Assembly (NCBI GenBank): GCA_028718565.1 | Contig: JAQULO010000007.1 | Span: forward strand, 1-55,320 | Length of the DNA stretch: 55,320 nucleotides | Direction of reading: 5' to 3' | Source: Syntrophales bacterium | GTDB taxonomy: Bacteria; Desulfobacterota; Syntrophia; Syntrophales; UBA2210 | In this document: positions 24,191 to 33,152 of the stretch, in pieces | Layout of the letters: each line of letters opens with the position of its first letter | How positions within the stretch are numbered: position 1 is the stretch's first letter | Position numbers and translations under genes: made by a program | The notes under the pieces: model-generated | Seen by the model: only the letters and a program-made list of their open reading frames with translations | Databases searched by the model: none | What the model was told of the DNA's origin: nothing

Positions 24191-24916
24191 ATGTTTGATA
24201 CTTTCTTATTAACGATTAACCAGTGGATCACCGGTGATGTGGCCCTTTCCGCAGTAGGGTGTTTCCTGTGGGGGGTGGTGAGCGCCCTGCTCAGCCCCTG
24301 CCACATCGCTTCGATCCCTCTGATTGTCGCATATGTCGGCGGCCAGGAACGGGCCGTCAATCCGAAACAGGCTGCCATCTATTCGGTGCTCTTTACTACC
24401 GGCCTGTTTATTACCATTGCCTTGATCGGAATCATCTGTGCCCTGCTGGGCCGCATGCTGGGAGACGTGGGTAACTACTGGCAGGTCCTGATCGGAGCCA
24501 TACTAATCTGGGTGGCCCTCGGCATGCTCGGCGTGGAGAAATGCTCCATGTCCGGCAACCTGCTGTATCGCCTGAATGTCAGGGGGATAACGGGGGCCTT
24601 TCTTCTGGGTCTGGCCTACGGCGTCCTCTCCGGGTCCTGCACCTTCGGTTTCATCGCGCCGATTTTGGCCATCATTACCATCCAGCAGAAGGTCGCTACC
24701 GGTATCTTCCTGATCGTTCTGTTCGGCATCGGTCACTGCCTGCCGATCGCAATTGCCGGAAGCTCGGCGGCCGCCGTCCGGAAGCTGATGGAGAACAGCA
24801 CCTGGCAGGGGGCGGGCACCTGGTTCCGCAAGGGTGCGGGGGTACTGATAGGTCTGCTGGGAATCTACTTTGTCATCAATCCGTTTGCGGGCGTAATCAA
24901 TACGATCATATCGTAA
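24191..24916 (+). CDS. CcdA/DsbD-like transmembrane thiol-disulfide transporter
   Basis: A 241-residue membrane protein with six predicted helices. The paired functional cysteines lie in LLSPCHIASIPLIVAYVGG (first helix, about residue 37) and GVLSGSCTFGFIAPILAI (fourth helix, about 149), the CcdA pattern. It moves reducing equivalents from cytoplasmic thioredoxin to the periplasm. Its immediate neighbour is the exported thioredoxin. In the classical case this feeds cytochrome c maturation; no cytochrome genes are present here, so supply to the thioredoxin and arsenic cluster is more likely. Confidence 0.9.
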   Translation: MFDTFLLTINQWITGDVALSAVGCFLWGVVSALLSPCHIASIPLIVAYVGGQERAVNPKQAAIYSVLFTTGLFITIALIGIICALLGRMLGDVGNYWQVLIGAILIWVALGMLGVEKCSMSGNLLYRLNVRGITGAFLLGLAYGVLSGSCTFGFIAPILAIITIQQKVATGIFLIVLFGIGHCLPIAIAGSSAAAVRKLMENSTWQGAGTWFRKGAGVLIGLLGIYFVINPFAGVINTIIS

Positions 24917-24925
24917 GAGGTGGTG

Positions 24926-26011
24926 ATGTCTCAGACGAAACAGCTTTCATTTCTGGACCGTTTTCTGACCCTGTGGATCTTCCTGGCCATGTTTATCGGC
25001 GTCGGAGGTGGGTATCTCTACCCTGACATCCGCAGCGTGATTAATGAGTTTCAGGTCGGCACTACCAATATCCCCATTGCCATCGGTCTAATACTGATGA
25101 TGTATCCACCCCTGGCCAAGGTGAAATACGAACACCTTGATCAGGTGTTTAAAAATTTTAGAGTGCTTGCGCTCTCCCTGGTCCAGAACTGGATCATCGG
25201 TCCCATCCTGATGTTTCTTCTGGCGATTACCTTTCTTTCGGGTCGGCATGAATACATGGTGGGCCTGATTCTTATCGGTCTGGCCCGCTGCATCGCCATG
25301 GTGATCGTCTGGAACGACCTGGCTGCCGGCGATACGGAATACTGCGCGGGGCTGGTGGCGTTCAACTCCATCTTCCAGGTTCTGTTTTTCTCCGTTTATG
25401 CCTATATCTTCATTACGGTGATCCCGCAGTGGCTGGGCCTCAAAGGGGTCGTGGTGGATATTTCCATCGGGCAGATCGCGGAGAGTGTCTTTATCTACCT
25501 GGGCATCCCCTTCATCGCCGGCGTCATCTCCCGGGTGATCGGCCGGAAGACAAAGGGCAAAGAATGGTATGAAAAAAAGTTTATTCCCAGAATCAGCCCG
25601 ATTACATTGATTGCACTGTTGTTTACCATCCTGGTGATGTTTTCACTGAAAGGCGAATACATTGTCCAGTTGCCGCTGGACGTCATTCGGGTGGCGCTCC
25701 CGCTTTGTGTCTATTTTGTGGTCATGTTCTTTGTGTCATTCTTTCTGTCAATGAAAACCGGCGCCACTTACGAGCAGTCTGCGACCTTAAGTTTTACGGC
25801 GGCATCCAACAATTTCGAGTTGGCCATTGCCGTGGCCGTGGCGGTTTTCGGCATTGATTCTGGGGTGGCGTTTGCCGCGGTAATCGGTCCTCTGGTAGAG
25901 GTCCCTTTATTGATCGGCCTAGTCAACGTGGCCCTCCGGCTTAAGAAGAAATATTTTCCCTACGCCGTGGGAACCCCCACCGGTGTGTGCCATCTGTCCT
26001 GCCAACCCTGA
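24926..26011 (+). CDS. acr3: ACR3-type arsenite efflux transporter
   Basis: A 361-residue, ten-helix member of the ACR3 (bile acid/arsenite/riboflavin) family that extrudes As(III) by proton antiport. The conserved cysteine of helix 4 is present in [13 protein letters not shown], and the helix-9 [20 protein letters not shown] segment matches ACR3. The ATG at 24926 follows AGAGG; the first frame start at 24920 is a GTG inside the ribosome site. It starts about 10 nt after the CcdA-like gene, a clear operon link. Main arsenite exporter of the cluster. Confidence 0.94.
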   Translation: MSQTKQLSFLDRFLTLWIFLAMFIGVGGGYLYPDIRSVINEFQVGTTNIPIAIGLILMMYPPLAKVKYEHLDQVFKNFRVLALSLVQNWIIGPILMFLLAITFLSGRHEYMVGLILIGLARCIAMVIVWNDLAAGDTEYCAGLVAFNSIFQVLFFSVYAYIFITVIPQWLGLKGVVVDISIGQIAESVFIYLGIPFIAGVISRVIGRKTKGKEWYEKKFIPRISPITLIALLFTILVMFSLKGEYIVQLPLDVIRVALPLCVYFVVMFFVSFFLSMKTGATYEQSATLSFTAASNNFELAIAVAVAVFGIDSGVAFAAVIGPLVEVPLLIGLVNVALRLKKKYFPYAVGTPTGVCHLSCQP

Positions 26012-26070
26012 AAGATAATGGAATGTTTCAGATATTATTTGATATATACACCGTGAAATAGGATAAGAAC

Positions 26071-26583
26071 ATGTCAACCCGAGACCGATCAAACTGGCGA
26101 CAGGCCCTCTGGCAAATACCTGCAATTATTCTAATGGCCGGGCTTGTTGGAATATCTGTCAACTCCTTTCGCCCCGACTCTATCCCGGTAGTCGGCGACT
26201 GGTCTGTTAAAACCAGAATGGCTGCGGCAACTCAAGATACTATCGTTATACCACTTTCAGAAGCCGCAAAGCTGTTTTCAGCACAGCTCGCGGTGTTTAT
26301 TGATGCCCGAGACAAGCAGGATTATGAAAGCTGCCATATCAGAGGAGCACTGAGCCTGCCATGGTACGATGTAAGCAAGCGCTTTCCGGAAATTGCCGGG
26401 GATATCCCATCGGATAAGGCGATTATCACGTATTGTGATGGAGAAGGGTGTCACCTGAGCCATGACCTGGCGGTCTTCCTGCGGGATAAGGGGTTCAAGA
26501 ATGTCTGGGAACTGGTGAATGGTCTGACAGTCTGGGAGGACGCCAATTTGCCTGTTGAAGAGGGGAATGCAGGTTCATCCTGA
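26071..26583 (+). CDS. Membrane-anchored rhodanese-like protein
   Basis: A 170-residue protein with an N-terminal hydrophobic helix (IPAIILMAGLVGISVNSF, about 16-33) serving as anchor or uncleaved signal, then one rhodanese domain. FIDARDKQDYESCHIRGAL is the typical second segment, and the active-site cysteine loop is CDGEGCHLSHDLA (about 119-131). It probably carries persulfide sulfur, likely facing the periplasm (inference). The next gene starts 14 nt after its stop. Its presence in an arsenic cluster may reflect sulfur-assisted arsenic chemistry. Confidence 0.85.
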   Translation: MSTRDRSNWRQALWQIPAIILMAGLVGISVNSFRPDSIPVVGDWSVKTRMAAATQDTIVIPLSEAAKLFSAQLAVFIDARDKQDYESCHIRGALSLPWYDVSKRFPEIAGDIPSDKAIITYCDGEGCHLSHDLAVFLRDKGFKNVWELVNGLTVWEDANLPVEEGNAGSS

Positions 26584-26596
26584 GGAGACAAAAAAC

Positions 26597-27109
26597 ATGG
26601 AACAAAAAAACCGTTCTTACAACAAATGTGCGAGAAGGCATCCCCACACAATTATTACAGACATTGTATACCATGCCGCACGATGGATACTCGGCATCGT
26701 ATTCATTTGCGCCAGCTTCCATAAAATTCGCTACCCGGCGGCTTTTGCAGAGGCTGTGTATCTTTATCAGATCCTGCCGGACTGGCTGATAAACCTGTCT
26801 GCCCTTGTGTTACCCTGGCTGGAGCTTTTGCTGGGCGTCTTTCTCATCATCGGACTCTGGATGCCGGGCGCAGTTGTAATAACCAACCTCCTCTTTATAA
26901 CATTTATGGGTGCCCTGTCGTATAATATGGCGCGGGGACTGGACATAAGTTGCGGGTGTTTTTCCACTTCACCCACAGCAGGTGCGGCAGACATCTGGAC
27001 TGTTTTACGGGATGGAATGTTTCTGGCCGTTTCTCTTTACCTTCTTCTCGCTACTTTCAGATCGGTGCCAACTGAGGGCAGACGACTGCCGTCTTCTTTA
27101 CCGGAGTGA
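26597..27109 (+). CDS. MauE/DoxX-like membrane protein
   Basis: A 170-residue four-helix membrane protein of the DoxX/MauE group: HAARWILGIVFICASFHKIR, then ALVLPWLELLLGVFLIIGLW, then a loop with SCGCFST, a cysteine pair typical of MauE-like proteins that move thiol reductants. It probably partners with the rhodanese and thioredoxin products. The ATG at 26597 follows GAGGAG at 9 nt; an alternative frame start at 26555 lies inside the rhodanese gene. Confidence 0.82.
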   Translation: MEQKNRSYNKCARRHPHTIITDIVYHAARWILGIVFICASFHKIRYPAAFAEAVYLYQILPDWLINLSALVLPWLELLLGVFLIIGLWMPGAVVITNLLFITFMGALSYNMARGLDISCGCFSTSPTAGAADIWTVLRDGMFLAVSLYLLLATFRSVPTEGRRLPSSLPE

Positions 27110-27193
27110 GCAACGATTTCGATATGGCGATAACGGTGGCGAACTTCGCAGCCGCTAAACAGGGAAACATGGGTTCGCTGTGGGAATTGAGGC

Positions 27194-28231
27194 ATGAATA
27201 ACAAAGATAGCGACGATATACACGCAGGCCTGGACCGGTCGCGTACTGGCCATCCCGGCAAGGAGACCGGCCATTTTCACGGACATATTCGGGCGGGTGG
27301 GAACGGTGCCAGGGGCAGGAGGCTCTTGATCACCCTTGCGTTGAATTTCATCATCCCCGTAGTCCAGATTGTGGGTGGCCTTGTTGCGAACAGCATGGCG
27401 CTCATCTCCGACGCCATCCATAATCTCAGCGACTTTACCGCTATCCTGATCTCCTACATAGCCTTCCGGATCGGGAGAAGGGGAGCTTCCGTCACCAGCA
27501 CCTTCGGGTACCGCCGGGCAGAGATCATGGCGGCGCTTCTCAACGTGGTTGTACTGACGTGCGCCTCGGCCTTCATCGTGTACGGGGCCGCCCAGCGTCT
27601 CTTCCACCAGGAGGCGATCTCCGGTTTGATTGTCGTCCTGGCTGCGGGGGTCGGGATTCTGGGAAATGGTGTGTCCGCCTGGCTTCTGCACCGCGATGCA
27701 GATCACGACCTGAACATCAGGAGCGCCTTCCTGCACATGCTGGGGGACTTTCTTTTTTCCGTAGCCGTTCTGATCACCGGGGTGATCATTCTCTTCAGGC
27801 CGTGGTACTGGCTGGACCCGCTCCTGTCGGTGCTGATCGTCCTCTTCATCCTGAAAAACTGCTGGTCCATTCTCAGGGAATCGACGACGGTTCTCATGAA
27901 TGCGACGCCCAAAGGGTTTGATCTCCAGGAGATCAAGGCATGCCTGGAGGGCATCCCCGGAGTCACCAGCACCCACTATTTCCACCTGTGGAACGTGAGT
28001 TCTTCCAGTGTCGCGTTTTCCTGTCATGTCGTGGTTCCGGACCAGGCGCTCAGTCGTACGGAAGGGCTGTCAAAGACCATACACCGCAGACTACTTGATG
28101 ACTTCGGCATCGATCACCCGGTTCTCCAGTTTGAGACCGAGGCGTGCGGAAATGGTTCCCTGCTGTGTGAAGCATCATGCGGGGGGGATCAGGACCCTTC
28201 TCGCGAAGACAATCACCACTATCAATATTAA
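27194..28231 (+). CDS. CDF-family zinc/cobalt/cadmium efflux protein (CzcD/ZitB-like)
   Basis: A 345-residue cation diffusion facilitator. The motifs are ALISDAIHNLSDF (TM2, about 75-87) and SAFLHMLGDFLFS (TM5, about 177-189), the HxxxD pairs of the Zn-type members. The RRAEIMAALLN segment and a C-terminal domain (HYFHLWNVSSSSVAFSCHVVV) follow. The end is rich in His, Cys and acidic residues (CGNGSLLCEASCGG), a possible metal-binding tail. ATG at 27194 has only a close GAGG. It is the last gene of the arsenic/metal cluster, with a possible terminator at 28298-28326. Confidence 0.92.
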   Translation: MNNKDSDDIHAGLDRSRTGHPGKETGHFHGHIRAGGNGARGRRLLITLALNFIIPVVQIVGGLVANSMALISDAIHNLSDFTAILISYIAFRIGRRGASVTSTFGYRRAEIMAALLNVVVLTCASAFIVYGAAQRLFHQEAISGLIVVLAAGVGILGNGVSAWLLHRDADHDLNIRSAFLHMLGDFLFSVAVLITGVIILFRPWYWLDPLLSVLIVLFILKNCWSILRESTTVLMNATPKGFDLQEIKACLEGIPGVTSTHYFHLWNVSSSSVAFSCHVVVPDQALSRTEGLSKTIHRRLLDDFGIDHPVLQFETEACGNGSLLCEASCGGDQDPSREDNHHYQY

Positions 28232-28297
28232 AGACCTATGGTGCCTTATCGGTAAAATGGGGGGGCGTGCTGATCACAACCTCCCGCCCTTCTTGTG

Positions 28298-28326
28298 GCC
28301 ATAAAGACAGGTCGTCTGTGGCTTTT
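28298..28326 (+). terminator. Possible terminator after the CDF gene
   Basis: GCCA-TAA-AGAC-AGGTC-GTCT-G-TGGC (28298-28322) followed by TTTT. The stem has a bulge and a short T-run, so the call is weak. A second small hairpin AGCTG..CAGCT lies at 28412-28440. Confidence 0.3.
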
Positions 28327-28498
28327 CAAAATAGGAGTTCAGACATTCCTGGGGCGGTTCAAATTTTTTTTAAAATCCCTCTTGCGCATATCGAATCATG
28401 TATTATTTTATAGCTGACCTCCTCTATGGAGACGACAGCTACAGGCTGCAATCCAAATAGATATGTTGGCATATTGTTGAAACTGGACATTTCGGGCA

Positions 28499-29356
28499 AT
28501 GGAACGGGATACTCTGGAATTGGCTAATGGCAGCCTATTTATTGAAAAAATAGACCACGCATTCGTAGCGAAGAATGTGACGCTACTGTCCGGGGCAGAC
28601 TCTTTTCGGGCTGAGGATGGCAGATCTCTCCAGATTCTTTTGGCCAGCGTCCAAGGGTTGTTGGACAAGAACGGCATCGAAGGCCGCGTCCAAGGCAGAA
28701 ATAAAGGTCTGTTTGCGATTCGCTCCAAGATGATCCGTACCGGCAAATCCCTGGAAGAGATCATGGACCGGGTTGGTCTGCGCGTTATCGTTGCTTCGGT
28801 TCCCGAATGCTATGCGGCCCTGGATTTGCTTCACGACCATTTCGAGTCCATTCCCGGTACATTAGATGACTATATTGCCCTTCCCAAAGCGAACGGCTAT
28901 CAGTCTCTGCACACCTGCGTATATCCATCACGCAAGATTTCCCATAAGCCTATCGAGTTCCAGATACGCACAGAGTTGATGCACATAGAAGCAGAATACG
29001 GCGCGGCGGCCCACTGGCGATACAAGATCGATACAGTATCTGCGATGTCGGAAAAAATACGGATGTCGGACGATGGCGTCTTTAAAATGGTATCACCGAC
29101 CCTGACGAGGGTTAATTACCCCAAGACCCGGGATTTGGTAGACATCCATCATGCCCGCCTGCCACAATTTGGTGTCGACGGAGAGGTAGAGCATCTCCGG
29201 AAAGGACTGGCCGACGTACTGCTGATTCAGTGCCGGGAGAATACAGGCAACGACCGGCCACCGATCGAGAAATATATTTTAGAATCCATGTATGTACGGT
29301 CGGAGGAATCGCATTGTGCGGGAAGCAGAAGTCCGCCTGACTGGAATGGTGCATAA
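28499..29356 (+). CDS. RelA/SpoT-domain (p)ppGpp synthetase-like protein
   Basis: A 285-residue protein with a RelA/SpoT synthetase domain at about residues 60-185 and no HD hydrolase, TGS or ACT domain. Catalytic-site features are present: the GRxK donor loop (GRNKGLFAIRSK), the aspartate in IMDRVGLRVIV, the stacking tyrosine in LPKANGYQSLHTC, and the glutamate in EFQIRTELMHIEAEYGAAAHW. It may therefore make (p)ppGpp. The N-terminal 55 residues and the C-terminal 100 are unrecognised. The start is uncertain because no strong ribosome site precedes 28499. It lies 116 nt before groES on the same strand. Confidence 0.8.
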   Translation: MERDTLELANGSLFIEKIDHAFVAKNVTLLSGADSFRAEDGRSLQILLASVQGLLDKNGIEGRVQGRNKGLFAIRSKMIRTGKSLEEIMDRVGLRVIVASVPECYAALDLLHDHFESIPGTLDDYIALPKANGYQSLHTCVYPSRKISHKPIEFQIRTELMHIEAEYGAAAHWRYKIDTVSAMSEKIRMSDDGVFKMVSPTLTRVNYPKTRDLVDIHHARLPQFGVDGEVEHLRKGLADVLLIQCRENTGNDRPPIEKYILESMYVRSEESHCAGSRSPPDWNGA

Positions 29357-29370
29357 TATTGGTTCCAGGA

Positions 29371-29435
29371 TCGAATATGAATCGGAGTAATAAAGCAGAA
29401 GATAAAGGCCTTGCTTGGACATTGATTCGTATCGA
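29371..29435 (+). promoter_or_regulatory. Imperfect inverted repeat upstream of groES
   Basis: 29371-29384 (TCGAATATGAATCG) pairs with 29423-29435 (TGATTCGTATCGA), about 13 pairs with one bulge, 38 nt apart. It is not a CIRCE element, and no sigma-32 promoter is evident. Confidence 0.35.
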
Positions 29436-29472
29436 AAAGAAAATTTAAAAGGGAGAGACAGGAGAAACAAAA

Positions 29473-29760
29473 ATGAAAATTAGACCATTACATGACAGGG
29501 TGATCGTAAAACGGGTGGAAGAGGAGCAAAAAACCGCCGGGGGTATCATTATCCCGGATTCAGCGAAGGAAAAGCCCCAGGAGGGCGAAGTGGTGGCCGT
29601 GGGCCCCGGTAAGTGGGACGACAACGGAAAGCGAATTGGGCTGGACGTCAAGGAAGGGAACCGCGTCCTGTTCGGCAGGTATGCCGGGACCGAGATCAAG
29701 ATCGACGGTGAAGAACACATATTCATGCGTGAAGACGATATTCTGGGAATCTTAAGTTAA
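29473..29760 (+). CDS. groES: Co-chaperonin GroES
   Basis: A 95-residue lid subunit of the GroEL chaperonin. [18 protein letters not shown] opens the protein, the mobile loop [20 protein letters not shown] (about 18-37) is intact, and the C-terminus [11 protein letters not shown] is canonical. GGGAGAGACAGGAG lies before the ATG. groEL follows after 15 nt. Confidence 0.98.
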   Translation: MKIRPLHDRVIVKRVEEEQKTAGGIIIPDSAKEKPQEGEVVAVGPGKWDDNGKRIGLDVKEGNRVLFGRYAGTEIKIDGEEHIFMREDDILGILS

Positions 29761-31404
<1,644 letters not shown>

Positions 31405-31427
31405 TCAAAAACCCGGGTAAAGTAAGC

Positions 31428-31456
31428 ATTGGGGTGAGTTACATACTCGCCCCAAT
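31428..31456 (+). terminator. Hairpin after groEL
   Basis: ATTGGGGTGAG (31428-31438) pairs with CTCGCCCCAAT (31446-31456), 11 bp with one G-U, loop TTACATA. There is no T-tract after it. It may act as a terminator or an mRNA 3' stabiliser. Confidence 0.6.
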
Positions 31457-32207
31457 CATTTAAAAACGGTCCCGCCAAGGGCATGATGGAGAGTGGAAGG
31501 AGTTAGGTTGCCAAGATGCCTGCAAGTCGTACGATCAACCATGATCTTGGCCAGCTGACGGAATCTGAATATCTTCAAAGGTTCTGCTCACGGGTCAACG
31601 ATACTGTATCCATGAACTTGACAACATTATTTGTCTGGTGTAGAGAGAGGTGCGCAGCTTGTTTCAAGCTCACCGCAAGGGTTGCTGTGGTAGGGGGTCT
31701 CGACTTGAAACGCATATTTTCTATCCAGCTATATCTGTTTGCCAGCTTCTTACTGCTGATCAATCTCTTTCTGTTCCCAACCGTTTTGGTGGGGCGACAC
31801 CTCAATACACGGATTGCCATGACGGGGGTGTCCCTTCTGCCTGAGGATGGCTTGGACGGATTGCCGGATCTTGAGGATTACACCGATCTGCTTCCAATGG
31901 TGTGGTCGGGTTTTGCATCCGTCGTGCCCCATCTCTTAAGACAAATTCGATCCTCAAACATCCCCCCGGGGGTGGTCTGCCGGATCTATCCTCTTCATTT
32001 TTCACGTCCTCCACCCTTTTCGATTTTTTCCTGAGTAAATCCAGTCTTTCTGCAACAATTATTCCGTGATTGCGAATCTCCGGCAACTCGAGCACATACC
32101 CGGATGTGCGGCCGGGACCGGAGATGGGAGTGTCGGCTGTTTGTCCCGGCTAGGACTTACATTCATTGAACGTCATAAGAAATTGAAACAATGAGAGGGG
32201 AAAGAGA
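31457..32207. other. Unexplained 750-nt region between groEL and the Gld/Bat operon
   Basis: A plus-strand frame of 172 codons (31516-32034) includes one membrane-like stretch (YLFASFLLLINLFLFPTVLVG) but has no ribosome site and an odd proline/arginine tail. A minus-strand frame of 97 codons (31802-32095) begins with protein-like LELPEIRNHGIIVAERLD. Neither is recognised. Near its right end GCCGGGAC/GTCCCGGC (32111-32150) could form a leader hairpin. I would not call a gene here without a search. Confidence 0.4.
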
Positions 32208-33152
32208 ATGATCGCTGTCAGTCAGATCAGTCGCAGCTATGGTGATTTTCAGGCTGTCGACAAGGTTTCCTTTACAATCGGTCATGGCGAAATCGTAGGC
32301 CTGCTCGGCCATAACGGCGCCGGGAAGACCACGATCATGAAGATGCTTACCGGTTTCTTAGAACCCTCCAATGGCAGCATCACCATTGACGGGCTGAACA
32401 TGGAAACCAATCGTAGCGCCATACAGGAACGGATCGGTTACTTGCCGGAAAATTGCCCGCTTTACACGGAAATGACCGTTATCGACTATTTGGAATACGC
32501 GGCTTCTCTTCATAACATACCGGAAAGCGAACGGGACCCGAAGGTTCGTGAGACGATAGAGCAAACGGACCTTAAGCCCAAAGCCATGGAAAAAATCAGT
32601 ACACTGTCCCGGGGCTACCGTCAGCGGGTTGGCGTGGCGCAGTCCATTTTGCACTCTCCGAAAATTGTCATTTTGGACGAACCGACAAATGGATTGGACC
32701 CAAATCAGATATTTCAGATGCGCGCCCTCATAAAAAAACTTGCCCGCAGTGCGACGGTCATCGTTTCGACGCATATCCTCCAGGAGGTCCAGGCGATCTG
32801 CGACCGCGTCATCATCCTTTACAACGGGAAAACATATCTGGATGCCCGACTGGAGGACCTGCAAAAGGCTGATCGTTTGACGGTTGAGACGGATGCCAAA
32901 CCGGATCGGGCAAAGGTGATATTCGACTCAATTAACGGCATCAAGGCCTTCGAACTGCTCACAGATGAAAACGGGTACTTTCGTTATTCATTGGCCGCCG
33001 GCGAGGGCGGCCAAACAAAGGATATCGCATCCATCGTGGCAAAAACCGTGGTTGAACGCGGCTACAGTCTCTTTCTACTGTCTCAGGAAATCCGTGATCT
33101 TGAGACGATCTTCAGCGAAATGTCAAAACAGGATGGGAGGTCGGTACAATGA
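32208..33152 (+). CDS. GldA-type ABC transporter ATP-binding protein
   Basis: A 314-residue ABC ATPase. Walker A GHNGAGKTT (about 35-43), signature LSRGYRQRVG, Walker B VILDEPTNGLDP and the switch histidine in VSTHIL are intact. Sequence and context match the ATPase of Gld-type ABC-2 exporters (gldA in Bacteroidetes gliding, but widespread in non-gliding bacteria). It is the first gene of a ten-gene, tightly packed operon and overlaps the permease gene by 4 nt. GAGGGGAAAGAG before the ATG. Confidence 0.93.
   Translation: MIAVSQISRSYGDFQAVDKVSFTIGHGEIVGLLGHNGAGKTTIMKMLTGFLEPSNGSITIDGLNMETNRSAIQERIGYLPENCPLYTEMTVIDYLEYAASLHNIPESERDPKVRETIEQTDLKPKAMEKISTLSRGYRQRVGVAQSILHSPKIVILDEPTNGLDPNQIFQMRALIKKLARSATVIVSTHILQEVQAICDRVIILYNGKTYLDARLEDLQKADRLTVETDAKPDRAKVIFDSINGIKAFELLTDENGYFRYSLAAGEGGQTKDIASIVAKTVVERGYSLFLLSQEIRDLETIFSEMSKQDGRSVQ

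Noticed and set aside
29357-29472. CIRCE or sigma-32 element before groES
   Set aside because: Neither the CIRCE inverted repeat nor a CTTGAAA/CCCCAT pair is present.
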